DNA of 64,000 bases from Septoria linicola (GCA_024114885.1 CP099424.1:1736001-1800000); one strand, 5' to 3'. Counted from the stretch's first letter, positions 12,500 through 23,758 are shown. Translations and numbers: made by a program. The notes: generated by a model not told the origin, from the sequence alone.

Positions 12500-15348
12500 G
12501 GAAAGGGTAGTAGAAGCTTAAAAAGCTTATAATCCCTCTCTCTACTCCTCGCTATTATAAGATCTAGAGTCCTCGACGGTATACTCTATGTTCTTTAGCT
12601 AATAATCACCGAAAGTCAGAGTTCGGACACTAACTTCTATAGAATCTAGACGCGATAAAAGTATTAGAGCCTCTACTAAACTCGTACCGTCGACTAGAGC
12701 TAGTTCCTCGGCACTCTAGCTTTTCCTAGGACTTGTTCTATAGTACGTATATTACTACGGCTATTAAAACTAGTAAATATAATAATACGGCCGTCTAGAG
12801 TACTAATTAAGCCCTCCTACGAGCTATTATCGTAGTTCTTAGAAGCTAGGCGTACTCGCCGCGCCTACGGTCGGCTAAGTAAGATCGGGCCGTTCGCTAG
12901 TAAGACTAGAAATAGTATCGTAACTCTTACGCTAAAGGTATCGATTAATATCTCCGAGTAGTACCTAATAAAAGTAACCTTGCCTCTAACTCCTCCTATA
13001 GTAATATTACCGAGAGGGGTTATACCGACTTGAAGCTTTCGAACGTATTCGATCGGTATAATTATTAACTTAGCCTCCTCGTCAATTAAAGACTTATAAG
13101 CTATTATCCGAGGTCTATACTTTATAGGCACGTAGATACTTAGAATAATTTAATAGACATTATTAAATAATAGAAGGATATTATCTGTTCGCTTATAAAG
13201 CTCGGAAGCAGGCCTAGGCTTAACTATATTAATCGCTATAGTAGTAACCTAGAAGGCCTTAATATCGGTCGCTAAAATAGCTTTCGTTAGCTCCTCCTCT
13301 ACCTACTCGCTAAAGGCTTTAGATAGTAAGGAATATACGCTAATCTCAGCTCTACTACCTCTATTTATACGTTTCTTTATATAGAGCTTGTTAAGCTTCT
13401 TACGTAGATCCGTATCGTTCGGAACACGACCCTATAAGGAATACGACGCTCGCTCGCTATAGAGAATAATCTCTACTAAGCTTAACTAGACCTTGGATTC
13501 GAGTATCTTGTCTATCTAGAAGACGTTAGCGTTATTATTAGCGTACGTAGCTCGGAGGTAGTTATCTATACGCTTGGTCTTCGGAGGCTCCTTAGCCTTC
13601 TTTCGCTTTTAAGTATACGTAGGAGCGACTAGAACTAGTAGACCGTTTAGGTAGTCGTATATCTACTTATCCTCGATCTTATCGTTATTACGTCCTTAAG
13701 TTTAAGAATCCTCTAACTCCCTTATATCTATAAGGTAAGGAGCTAGCTAGTTTTTATCTTTAACCTCTTTAATATAAGAGTAACGATAAGCGTAGGTTCT
13801 TATAGCTATAGCCTAGGTCGTAATCCGCTTCTATACTCCTATTAGCTGTCCTCCGACTAGATAAGAAGGGTTTGAGTTCCGCTTTATCTTTACGCTATCT
13901 TTAGCTACGTAGGCGCCGATTAGATCGTCCTAATCCTCCTATATAATAGAAGCGACTTAACTAATATTAACGAGACTATTAATACTAGCTACCTTATTCG
14001 CTATCCTCTACTAGCTCGCTCTTAGCGTTAATAAACGATCTATATTTTCAAGATCGATCTTCCTATAGCGCTACTCTAATACTCCTATTAATACGAATAG
14101 CTTTAGTAGTTCCTTGTCCTAGTAGTACTATATCTTTTCTATACCTAGGCGAGGCGTTCCGTAGTACATAATACTAGTCTTTAGATCTCTATATATTAAG
14201 CTCTTAGTCTCGAACTACTATAGGTACTCGTAGTTTGTAGCTATATAGCCTTCGAGCCTATATATCTAATAACCTGAAATCTTTAGAGCGATCGCTATAT
14301 AGGCCTTAATTATTAACCCGTTATCTATTATAGCTAAGTTGATCGTAATCTCCTAGCTATAAGTAGGCCTTAGAATATATAGATAGTTGTGATCGTAAGA
14401 CTTTGCCTGCTATCCTATCGACGAGCGTAGCGGCTATAGGCCTCCTTCTTCGAGTCGACGAATCGTAGCGATTATAAGGTCTTATATACTAGCGGTAATA
14501 TTATCGACGGTTGCCAGCTTATAGCCTTTATAGACTACCGTTTCTCTAGCCTTAAACTTAGAGTTTAGTCTTAGAGTAGACTTCTTTACTACTTCGTACA
14601 ACTACTAGACGTCTCTACCGCCTTCGTTATATACTTCTAATTTAAAGTCCTTATTACTATTAATCTAACGCTAGGCTGTCTTTAAGAGCTTACTATAATC
14701 CAAGTCCTTATTATTAAGATCTAACCTAAGATAGGCCTAGAGCCTCTTACTAAAACGAAATAGAAGGCCTCGTATAAATAGAAGAGTACGAGAACGCTCG
14801 TCTATATACGAAGTAGGTATAGTATTAGAGTAGAGCATAAACTACCTTAAGTACTCTAAGAGATTATTATCCTCGCTATAGTTAACCTTATAAAGGTTTT
14901 CTATATAGCGGCGGTTTCCGAGTATATATATATTATCGTACTTTCGGTATTCCTTAATAATCGACTCTTTGAACTTAGCGTAGTCTTAGTCGTAGAAACT
15001 ATTAAGGCGCTAGTATCGTCTACGTTAGATAACCGTGACCTAAGTAAGTAACTTCTCGTAAAGCTATTTATTATTATTAATAAGTAGAATAGAGTAGTTA
15101 CTATATAGCGCTTTAAAACGCTTAATATACTCGGTTACGTTCTCCCTATTAAAGAAGGGATTCTAGTCCGAGCTAGGTAGTAGCGGAACCTAAGCGATAA
15201 TTACCTTCTAGCTTTAGGTTACTTAGATAGTCTCTATAAGTAGCTAGAACTATACTATAGATAGTCTACCTCCTAAGTTCGGTCCTTAAAAGATATTAGT
15301 ATTAGGGTTAAGGTTAGTACCTCCTTAGTCCTTCGCTTCTATAGACAT
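12500..15348 (-). pseudogene. gag: Gypsy-A1 gag and aspartic protease
   Basis: The start codon ATG at 15348 is kept here (MSIEAKD...) but is ATA in A2 and A3. The N-terminal two thirds is a retrotransposon gag with a FNRENVTEYIKRFKALY-like core near 15150. The longest open stretch, 13131-12865, is the retropepsin region: LIDEEAK stands where a D(S/T/G)GA active site is expected, followed by IPIEYVRKLQVG and a hydrophobic strand ending ANGPILL. The frame has RIP stops at Gln and Trp sites. Whether pol is fused or separate cannot be decided from this copy. Confidence 0.8.
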
Positions 15349-16288
15349 ATTATTGTCTAGTAGAAAGAATAAAGTAAAAGCGGGTAGTAGCTTTACTAGG
15401 GACCTTCGAATTTGCTTATTAAGCGGATTAGATAAGCTACTCTCTAGTATTTTAGGCCGGCTAATAGATACTAATTCACTTATAGAGCTCGTTCGAAGGT
15501 ATTCTAAGAGTATATTATACTCTCCTTAATTAGGTTTTTAAATAAAATATAGTTGTCGTTTAAAACGATAACTAAAAAACAAGGGTCTAAAATTTTATTA
15601 GCCGTTAGAAGGTAAACGTTATACTTTTCTTTATAATACCGGAGCTATATTAATTGTGCCTAATAAGCGAAGGCATATCGTATCGTATAGTTCGACCGTT
15701 TATAGCTAGGCGTATCCGTCTCGCTTATTCGGGTAATTCGCTATATAACTATAGTAGTATAATATTACGTTAGCCTATACTATATACCGGGTCTAGGGCC
15801 TTAGACGTGATTAGTGTCCTTAGCTAAACGATTAGCGTCTAACGCCGTACTAGAGCTTATTCTAAGCGATCTATATACTAGAGGATACGAGATTACCTAG
15901 ATAGGTCTAGCCTATCCTATAGCCTCTACGCTATCCGAACGAGGGCGTTTTCACGCTAAACCGGAGTCTAATCGAAGACTATTATAGGCATAGAGACCCT
16001 AAGTAAATCTCCGATATAGTAAGTCGCCTTACTATCTATACGATAATTGCCGAATAGATCCGTGCTAAGAGGTACTAGAGGTTTGTAACTTTTCTAGGTT
16101 AGAGCGATATCTATATTCTAGGAGCTTCTATATTATTATAGCCCTTTAAGTCGCCTCTTACGTAGGCTTCTTTTAGGCCTCTTATTAATGTTCATAGTAT
16201 ATTAGTTCTCGCTTTAAGGCTACTATCTACCCTCCGCGCTTCTAGTTCTAGTATAAGAGAGAAGAGATAGCTCTACCTTTAGCTCTAT
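15349..16288 (-). other. Gypsy-A1 untranslated leader with probable primer-binding site
   Basis: Nearly 1 kb between the 5' LTR and the gag ATG with no convincing ORF. The bases next to the LTR read ATAGAGCTAAAGGTAG on the - strand (AGAGCCGAAGGT in A2), the expected place for a tRNA primer-binding site; I could not name the tRNA. A 23-bp palindrome lies at 15551-15573. Confidence 0.5.
15551..15573. repeat. 23-bp palindrome of the Gypsy family (leader copy)
   Basis: AGTTGTCGTTTAAAACGATAACT-type dyad. Other copies in A1 are at 12412-12434, 7310-7332 and 3740-3762; in A3 the copy at 2569-2591 has perfect 11-bp arms; A2 has copies near 38465, 42046, 47163 and 50299. Confidence 0.7.
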
Positions 16289-16568
16289 TAATAGATAATA
16301 ACTACCCTAACACTAACCCCCTAGGTAGGTATAAGAGTAGTCGCTATAGAACAAGACCTGTTCGGATAGTAATAGTCTTGTAATACGTTGATTAAATAGT
16401 AGTAACGAGCTTAAAATAGTAGCCCTAGGACTAAGAGCCTTATACTAGGACCGTAGGACATTGAATTAATCAAGTAGAGTAAACATTCCTATCTTAGAAA
16501 CGAGCTACTACCTTACTTTTGTACTAAAACTGCTAAGCACGGTATATAGGTAGGCCTTTGCCTTACTA
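16289..16568 (-). repeat. Gypsy-A1 5' LTR
   Basis: 280 bp, same ends as the left LTR. It is followed by ATAT (16569-16572), the second copy of the target duplication, after which the interrupted A3 gag resumes in the + direction. Confidence 0.92.
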
Positions 16569-16572
16569 ATAT

Positions 16573-19423
16573 ATAGACGAGCGTTCTTATACTCTTCTAT
16601 TTATATAAGGCCTACTATTTCGTTTTAGTAAAAGACTCTAGGCTTATCTTAGGTTAGACCTTAATAATAGTAACTTAGATTATAGTAAGCTCTTAAAGAC
16701 AGCCTAGTATTAGATTAATAGTAATAAGGACTTTAAATTAGAAGTATATAACGAAGGTAGTAGAGATATCTAGTAGTTATACGAAGTAGTAAAGAAGTCT
16801 ACTCTAAGACTAAACTCTAAGTTTAAGGCTAGAGAAACGGTAGTCTATAAAGGCTATAAACTAGTAAGCGTCGATAATATTACCGCTAGTATATAAGACC
16901 TCGTAATTACTACGATTCGTCGACTTAAAGAAAGAGGCCTATAGCTACTACGCTCGTCGATAGGATAGTAGGCGAAGTCTTACGCTTACGACTATCTATA
17001 TATTCTAAGACCTACTTATAGCTAGGAGATTTTAATTAACTTAGCTATAATAGATAATAGGTTAATAATTAAGGCCTATATAGTAATCGCTCTAAAGATT
17101 TTAGGTTATTAGATATATAAGCTCGAAGGCTATATAGCTATAAACTACGAGTACCTATAGTAGTTCGAGACTAAAGGCTTAATATATAGAGATCTAAAGA
17201 CTAGTATTATATACTATAGAACGCCTTATCTAGATATGGAAAAGATATAGTACTACTAGGACAAGAAACTACTAAAGCTATTCGTATTAATAGAAGTATT
17301 AGAGTAGCGCTATAGAAAGATTAATCTTGAAAATATAGATCGTTTATTAACGCTAAGAGCGAGCTAGTAGAGGATAGCGAATAAGGTAGCTAGTATTAAT
17401 AGTCTTATTAATATCGGCTAAGTCGCTTCTATTACGTAGGAAGATTAAGACGATCTAATTAGCGCCTACGTAGCTAGAGATAGCGTAAAGACAAAACGGA
17501 ACCTAAACTCTTCTCGTCTAGTTAGAGGATAGCTAATAGGAGTATAGAAGTAGATTATAACTTAGGCCGTAGCTATAAGAACCTACGCTTATCGTTACTC
17601 TCGTATTAAAGAGGTTAAAGATAAGAACTAGCTAGCTCCTTACCTTATAGATATAGGAGACTTAAAGGATTCTTAAACTTAAGGACGTAAGGACGATAAG
17701 ATCGAGGATAAGTAGATATACGACTATCTAAATAGTCTACTAGTTCTAGTCGCTTCTACGTATACTTAAAAGCGAAAGAAGGCTAAGGAGCCTCTAAAGA
17801 CTAAGCGTATAGATAACTACCTTCGAGCTATATATACTAATAATAACGCTAACGTCTTCTAGATAGATAAAATACTCGAATCTAAGGTCTAGTTAAGCTT
17901 AGTAGAGATTATTCTCTATAGCGAGCGAGCGTTATATTCCTTATAGAGTTATATTCTAAACGATATAGATCTACGTAAGAAGCTTAATAAGCTCTATATA
18001 AAGAAGCGTACGAATAGAGGTAGCGGAGCTAAGATTAGCGTATATTCCTTACTATCTAAAGCCTTTAGCGAGTAGGTAGAAGAGGAGCTAATAAAAGCTG
18101 TTTTAGTAACTAATATTAAGGCCTTCCGAGCTACTACTATAGTAATTAATATAGTGAAACCTAGGCCTACTTCTAAGCTTTATAAGCGGACTAATAATAT
18201 CCTTCTATTATTTAATAATGTCTATTAGATTATTCTAAGTATCTACGTACCTACGAAGTATAGATCTCGAATAATAGCTTATAAGTCTTTAATTAACAAG
18301 GAAGCTAAGTTAATAATTATACCGATCGAATACGTTCGGAAGCTTCAAGTTAGTATAACCTCTCTTAGTAATATTACTATAAGAGGAGTCGAAGGCAAGG
18401 TTACTTTCGTTAGATACTACCTAGAGGTATTAATCGATACCTTTAGCGTTAGAGTTACTATACTATTTCTAGTCTTACTAGCGAATAGCCCGATCTTACT
18501 TAGCTAGCTATAGGCGTAGTAAGTACGCCTAGCTTCTAAGAACTACGATAATAGCTCGTAGGAGGGTTTAATTAGTACTCTAGATAGCTATATTATTATA
18601 TTTACTAGCTTTAATAGCTGTAGTAATATACGTACTATTAAACAAGTCCTAGAAAAAGCTAGAGTACTAAGGAACTAGCTCTAGTCGATAGTACGAGTTT
18701 AGTAGAAGCTCTAATACTTATATTACGTCTAGATTCTATAGAAGTTAGTATCTAAACTCTAACTTTTAGTAATTACTAGCTAAAGAATATAGGATATACT
18801 ATCGAGGACTCTAGATCTTATATTAGCGAGGAGTAGAAGGAGAGATTATAAGCTTTTTAAGCTTCTACTACTCTTTCTAAGTAAGGTTTAGTAGTTAGAG
18901 GTAAAAACTCTACTTAGGAGGATTAGCTAGTAGAACGTTCTATAGTTACCTTTTTAAATAATAATTACGTTATACCTCTTATACTATACTTTAAACTATA
19001 CTAGTAGTATAGATAGATAAGCGATTAGTACTAGTATTCGTTTATAGTTACTAATAGCCTTAAATTTCTAGAGAATCAAGTCTTTAACTACCTTACGTAG
19101 TAGTTATTATATATAAAAGTAATTTACTTTAGGGACTATTTTATAGTAGACTTAATTAGATAAAGTACCTCTCTACGATAGTAGCTCGAACTATTAAGAC
19201 GGGTTAATTATAGCTAGACTTAAATATAGTATAACTATCTCGTAGTAGTAGCTATCGAAGGTAATATTACTAAATTTAGCTAAAACGGTCGACTTAAGAA
19301 GCTTCTACTAGCTACTAGCGAAGCTGAACTAGCTTATACTAGTAAGCGAGACTTATACTAGAGTATTAGATATAGTTTTAACGATACTATACTAGTATCT
19401 TAGTCGAGCTAGGGTTTAAATTA
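16573..19423 (+). pseudogene. gag: Gypsy-A3 gag C-terminal part and protease
   Basis: Reverse-complement homolog of A1 about 14830-11950. It continues gag from the break at 3336 and includes the protease stretch IPIEYVRKLQV near 18320-18350 and the downstream region to the hAT insertion point. It is more heavily RIP-mutated than A1, with TAG/TAA at most former Gln/Trp codons. The break at 19423 falls between the protease and reverse transcriptase regions. Confidence 0.8.
19414..19423. repeat. Target-site duplication of the hAT block, left copy
   Basis: GTTTAAATTA occurs here and at 62275-62284, directly outside the two ends of the inverted hAT block. The uninterrupted site is visible in A1 near 11960-11970 (- strand GAGTTTAAATTACGAG). 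The core TTAAATTA gives the 8-bp duplication expected for hAT elements; ends are uncertain by one or two bases. Confidence 0.85.
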
Positions 19424-19520
19424 GATATTAGAATAGGTTAGACGTCGGAATAGGTTAGTACGGGTAGGGTTAGGTCCAAACCTATGTTCTTAGTAATCGA
19501 TATAGGTTAAGGGGGTAACC
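19424..19520. repeat. hAT left terminus with short repeats
   Basis: Begins GATATTAGAATAGGTTAGAC and repeats the motif GAATAGGTTAG once more within 25 bp. The inverted partner at 62250-62276 and the inner terminus at 27675-27692 share ACGT-AGAATAGGT, so this is the terminal inverted repeat region. Its exact length cannot be fixed because RIP altered the ends. Confidence 0.6.
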
Positions 19521-19970
19521 CGCTAAAGCTTAATAGGTAGTACCTATAACTAGAAAATATAGGTTAGGGCGTATACCTACGTAGGTACCTATAGGAGTAT
19601 AGGCATAGATATACTAAAATCTACGTATTTTAAGTATCTAAGCACGTGAAAAGGACGATAGGCGCCGACTATATATACCGACTATAGAGATAAGAGGAAA
19701 CGAAGGTTTTATAGTATAAAAGTAGAAAGCAATCTTATATCGTTCGCTATAGTTATAATATAATTTAATACTACGCTTCTACTACGTAGCCGGGTATCTC
19801 GAAGTAGCCTAAACGCTATTCCTTACGCCGAATATAACACGTAGTACTATACTACTTTGAATAACCCTTATTATCTGTAACGCCCTATATACGAAGTATT
19901 CTCCGAACGAGCTACATATCCTTCTACTAGATAGTAACTCGCTTTGTATAGATAGCGTAGAGGTTAGCAC

Positions 19971-20020
19971 CTATATAAGTTAGTATAAGCTACTAAATAG
20001 TAATATAGAAGGATATATAC
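19971..20020 (-). other. X1 intron 2 (50 nt), without the repeat
   Basis: Sense strand GTATAT...ATACTAACTTATATAG, with a near-ideal TACTAAC branch site. It falls in the loop between EALQEVVELYL and ANLYAI of the H3 fold. Removing it restores the reading frame. Unlike the other introns of this element it lacks the TAGTCGG pair. Confidence 0.8.
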
Positions 20021-20203
20021 TCTTAAAAACCTTCGTTAAATAGAGCTCTACTACCTCTTATAACGCTTCTAGTATAGTAGCCTAAAAGCGTAGATCCTAC
20101 TTAAAGCCGTAGGCGACCTCTCTTACTAGTCGCTAGAAGGGAAGCTTACTAATAAGTAGATCCCTAGTCCTCTAAAATATCCGAATCTCCTATAGGGCTA
20201 AAA

Positions 20204-20254
20204 CTATAGTAGATTAGCGTACCGACTACGTTTGCCGACTACGTTTTGACTTAC
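20204..20254 (-). other. X1 intron 1 (51 nt) containing the 13-bp repeat
   Basis: Sense strand starts GTAAGT, has GCTAATC as branch site and ends CTATAG. It interrupts the H3 segment corresponding to RPGT/VALREIR. Removing it joins KLG to ALREIR in frame. It contains TAGTCGG twice at a 13-bp period. Confidence 0.8.
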
Positions 20255-20886
20255 TACCTAGCTTATAGCGATAAGGCTTCCTTACTCTCCTTACTACCGG
20301 AGCCTTCTTAGAAAGCCTACTAGCTCGCGCCACGTTCTAAGTATTCGACTATACTTTTAGGATACGGGATTTCTTCTTTATAGTAAGTTTTAGACCGGCT
20401 CTTCTCTTCTTCTTCGTTACTATCTTACGAGGCGCTTTTTACGTAATAGGCCGCTTTCTACTAAGGCCCTTCCTACTAGTAGTAGGCCTCTTTTTAGTAG
20501 GAGGCTTATTATTCTCCTCTTTAGGCGCGTCTTTATTATCCTCCTCTTTAGGCGCGTATTTATTATTGTCCTCTTTAGGCGCGTCTTTATTATTACTGTC
20601 TTATATATCGATAAGAATTAGATTATTAGCCTATCCTTAAGGCTAGTCGCTAGCTTCCTCTATTTGAAGTTACGCTAATAGAGTAGGAGAACGCGATACT
20701 TAATTAGCGAGGGCGCGTTGTTTAGGCGTAAGTATAGTAGCGTCTTATACGAGACGATTAAGAAAGTCGTAGTTAATTAGAAGTACTATATCGCGCGAGA
20801 ACGCGATAGAACATTAATAATGTTATGTTTGTTTAGAGTTATAGTCGTAAGGTTGAAATTATAAGGTTTTAGTATAGAGCTAGAAT

Positions 20887-21537
20887 TTAGAGTCTAAAGC
20901 CTAAGGTACTAACGACCTCTCTATTCCCTAGAGGAACTCGCTATATATCTACTAAGATAATAGGTTAGAAATATAGTCGGTATCTATAGTCGGCGGACTT
21001 ACGCTTCTACTAAACTATACTACCGTCCTAGCTAGTAAACCTTGTACGAATACGACGGTATAGCTATAGATCCTTGGCCTATAGTATAACCTGCTTTATA
21101 TAGATAGCTAGGAGATTAGATATCTTAAATTCAGTAGTAAGGAACGCTTTAGCTGCCTCTTAGAGGCATTCTAAGGCCGCTAATTAATAGCGTAGCCTAC
21201 TACTAAAAGTAAGAACGATCTCGCGGACAAGCTACTAGAATAGGAGGCGTTAGATATATAGTTCTATTATACCCTATAATTTCTTAATCTAACGAAGCGT
21301 AATAGTGCCTAACTTAAGGATACGACGTTTCTACCTACTATTACGAGGTATACGCTTCCGACGAGTGTTCGTTTTTACTATAATAACCTTCTTCCGAGGC
21401 TTAATAGGCTTCTAAGTAGTGCTCTCTAGAATAGCTGCTTTTAGTAGACTATACGATCGTGAACGCTAAGGAGGGCTTAAAGGGATCGATACTTGATTAT
21501 CGCTCCTATATAGAGCGTCGTAATCGAAGAACGGTAT
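20887..21537 (-). pseudogene. X2: second histone H3-like gene of the hAT element
   Basis: Spliced length 600 nt (about 199 codons). The start is ATA at 21537, a likely RIP form of ATG; the stop is TAA at 20889-20887. The N-terminus (PFFDYDAL) resembles that of X1 (VLLINYDFL), so the two are paralogs beyond the histone fold. A short basic tail (KPIKPRKK, TRRKRIPRNSR) leads to the fold: LKLGT, then LVREI, LRY-LAALECL-EAAKAFL, SNLLAIYIK, KDL-LYRRIRTR, which aligns with canonical H3 and CENP-A through the last helix. A ~40-codon C-terminal extension follows, partly after an intron. The in-frame stops are all convertible from Gln, Trp or Arg. X2 is shorter and more diverged than X1. Whether either is deposited in chromatin is unknown. 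Confidence 0.83.
20952..21002 (-). other. X2 intron (51 nt) containing the 13-bp repeat
   Basis: Sense strand GTAAGTCC...TTTCTAACC...ATCTTAG. It carries CCGACTA twice at a 13-bp period (the opposite orientation to X1 intron 1). Same length as X1 intron 1, although it lies at a different place in the gene. Total coding length is a multiple of three only after its removal. Confidence 0.75.
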
Positions 21538-21559
21538 AAGAAATAAAGGAAAGGGTAGA

Positions 21560-22700
21560 GATAGGAGGAAGGAAGTAAAGAAAGAAGAAGTAGGCAGTTA
21601 GAAAGATACTAAAACTTGCTAAGACGCTATAAGCTATAGAACCTTAGGTCTAAAGAGACACTAAGAAACTTACTAGATCCTACGTCTATACCTAAATAGG
21701 AAAGTGCTATACTAGGAAAACTACTACCGACTACGATTACCGACTATGAATCTTATCTTAATTAATTCTAGAAGCGTAGAACTAGAGGATAGTTATAGTC
21801 GATATTAGTTTACTAGATCTATATAATTAGATATTAGTATAGAATAATACAAAATAAGCTATTAGTTCTAAGTTATACTAAACTAAGGCCTATTCTATTA
21901 ATAATAAATTATCTATAATACTAGAGAAGAGAATATTTTTACTATATATACTAGATAGTATAAAATATATAAATATAAAGTAGTAATACTCTCTCTCTTT
22001 TCTAAGACTAATTAAAAAGGCTAGTTCTAAAAGATTAGTAGAATCTTCTAAATCTAAAGAAAAACTTTCTCTATAATAGACTTAATAGTAGTATCTCGTT
22101 ATTAGGCTTTAAAATATCTTAAAACTAAATATTTATTCTATTAATATATACTATAGGATTCTTAGGATTTATACTATTTTAGTAATCTATTAAGCCTATT
22201 AACTTATTAAGTAGCTTAAAGAGTTTTAAACCTAGTCTATAGATCGATAGGATAGTTCTTAATATAATAGCTAAAATTATAATATCTCTAGCTAATATAT
22301 AAGGTTATATATAGTAGAAAAGGTAAGTATAAATAAGTAAGTACTTCTTAAGAAGTTAAGATATCCTTTTTAGAATAAAAGCTCTTTAAGCTAGGTCTCT
22401 ATAATCTACTATTAGTCTTATATAATTAGCCTATACCTCTCTTTTTAAAGTAATCTTTCTTCTATCTAGTAGATATACTATAGAGACCTAGGATAGGCGG
22501 ACTTAGTAGATATATTAGCCTATACTAAGATATGATCTAATAGTAAAGTGCCGACTATATATACTAACAACTAATATTATCTAAAAAGCTATATTAAAGT
22601 ATCTAGGAGCGACCTACCTTAACGTTACTCCTACTTAGTTAGCCCTTAGACCCTAGATTTCCCTACTTCCTACAAATTCTAAACCTCGCTTTCTAACTAC
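21560..22700. other. AT-rich spacer between the divergent X2 and Y genes
   Basis: Roughly 1.1 kb with extreme TpA content and no frame I can defend. It holds two copies of the 13-bp-period repeat, at 21727-21746 and 22551-22570. The latter is followed by TACTAAC and may be part of a 5'-UTR intron of Y (GTAAAGTG...CTAAAAAG). It presumably contains the promoters of X2 (-) and Y (+). It is conserved in the right arm at about 59030-60170. Confidence 0.45.
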
Positions 22701-23143
22701 CTATACTTATAACTAAATTCGTCGTATATTACTATCGCTTGTCTAACCTGCCTAATTCTACTACTATTTAGTAGGTAACTGTTATAGCTATCGAACGCGA
22801 CACTTTTAATACTAATTGTCCTAGAAATAGTACGTTAGAAGCGTAAGGTAGAGTCTCTTCCTAAACTCGAGGCGAAACGCGTAAGACTTACTACGACAAG
22901 AAAGGATATTAAAGACTGCTCGATTAATCTAAATATACTACGCGACCGCGTACATACTCAAGCTATAGACGAAGATAGGGCTAAAGTAGACCGAAAACGT
23001 AAAGTAAAGAATCAAGCTTTTAGTCGTTTCAAGGTAAAGTAAATAGCTATACTACTAGGGTAGGATAGCCTCGATAAAGACGCGTAGAAGACGTATATTA
23101 ATTAATAGAAACTAGTCTATAAGGCAAGCTTTGCTAAATAATA

Positions 23144-23220
23144 GTAAGTCTCTATTATACTATTATATATATAGTCGGCAAACGTAGTTAGCGTATATAG
23201 TCGGCGCTAATATTATATAG
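23144..23220 (+). other. Y intron 1 (77 nt) with three 13-bp repeat units
   Basis: GTAAGTCTC...GCGCTAATATTATATAG. Holds three TAGTCGG-like units at a 13-bp period (23172-23204), the middle one decayed to TAGTTAG. The last unit runs into the CTAAT branch site. Confidence 0.78.
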
Positions 23221-23758
23221 GGAGAGGAAGGCTCTTAAGAAGGTAGAGGAAAAGAAATCTCCTAAAGACCTCGCTTAGGAAGATAAAGAAGGTTAGTATA
23301 TCGAGCTCCGCCTTCTATATAGAGAGATTAAGAGAAAAGAAGGTATATTAGAAGAATTCGAAAAGGAAGATAGTAGTATATAGGTTTAGGTACTATTAGA
23401 TCCTTCTAAGTTAAAGAGAAACTCCGTAAACGTTATTATCGACAACCTACTAAGCTTGTCTTAAGAGGAGGACATTTAGGCCAAGTACGCTATTAAGCTG
23501 TCTACTAGTACGCTAGGCTCTACTAACTATAGTAGAGCGACTTATTAATACTAGTATAAGGCAATTAGCGAGTTCTAGTCCAAGATTAAGGCGCTAGACA
23601 AACTTATAGCTATATAAGTATATAGCGATAGCGTAAGTCTTCCTATCTATTAGAAACTCCTATCTACTAATATAATATAGAGCTCCCCTTTTACGACACT
23701 ACGGCTTCGAGGTCTGGCTGTCTTGCTTTAGACATTAGTACTAGAAGCCTAAGTCAAG

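Larger units (their letters stand above)
3337..16568 (-). mobile_element. Gypsy-A1, complete 13.2 kb Ty3/Gypsy element
   Basis: Two 280-bp LTRs bound 12.7 kb of internal sequence. Read on the - strand: 5' LTR (right), leader, gag, protease, reverse transcriptase, RNase H, integrase, a repeat-rich spacer, a large third ORF, a polypurine tract and the 3' LTR (left). Reverse transcriptase before integrase assigns it to Ty3/Gypsy. It sits in gag of a sister copy (A3) in opposite orientation. It is moderately RIP-mutated, with more surviving CpG, CpA and TpG than A2. The size is about twice that of most fungal Gypsy elements because of the third ORF and spacer. Confidence 0.93.
19885..20789 (-). 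pseudogene. X1: histone H3-like gene carried by the hAT element
   Basis: Spliced length 804 nt (about 267 codons) after removing two introns. The start is ATA at 20789, a likely RIP form of ATG; the stop is TAG at 19887-19885. The N-terminal extension has three copies of a unit like DNNKDAPKEE, then a Lys/Arg-rich tail with KAPRK as in the H3 tail. The histone fold follows: RKPYRY, then AL-EIR, LLISKLPF-RLVREV, FK-DLRF, EALQEVVELYL, and after intron 2 ANLYAIYTKRVTI, KDM-LVRRIL. These align with H3 from RPGTVALREIR to ARRIRG. In-frame stops sit at Gln, Trp or Arg positions of H3, as RIP predicts. A nuclear nucleosome-associated role is inferred from the fold only. There is no extra loop-1 residue, so I do not call it CENP-A. 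It lies head-to-tail with X2 next to the hAT left end. Confidence 0.85.

Noticed and set aside
12865..13131. Separate small gene of 88 codons
   Set aside because: It is the stop-free piece of the Gypsy-A1 protease region, in frame with gag.
19885..21537. Calling X1 or X2 a centromeric histone (CENP-A)
   Set aside because: The long tail of X1 and the EAA-AFL stretch of X2 are suggestive, but loop 1 shows no clear insertion and no CENP-A-specific feature can be read through the RIP damage.
21800..22500. Independent small transposon (mariner or MITE) in the hAT spacer
   Set aside because: It is a distinct very AT-rich block, but I found neither terminal inverted repeats with a TA duplication nor a readable transposase motif.
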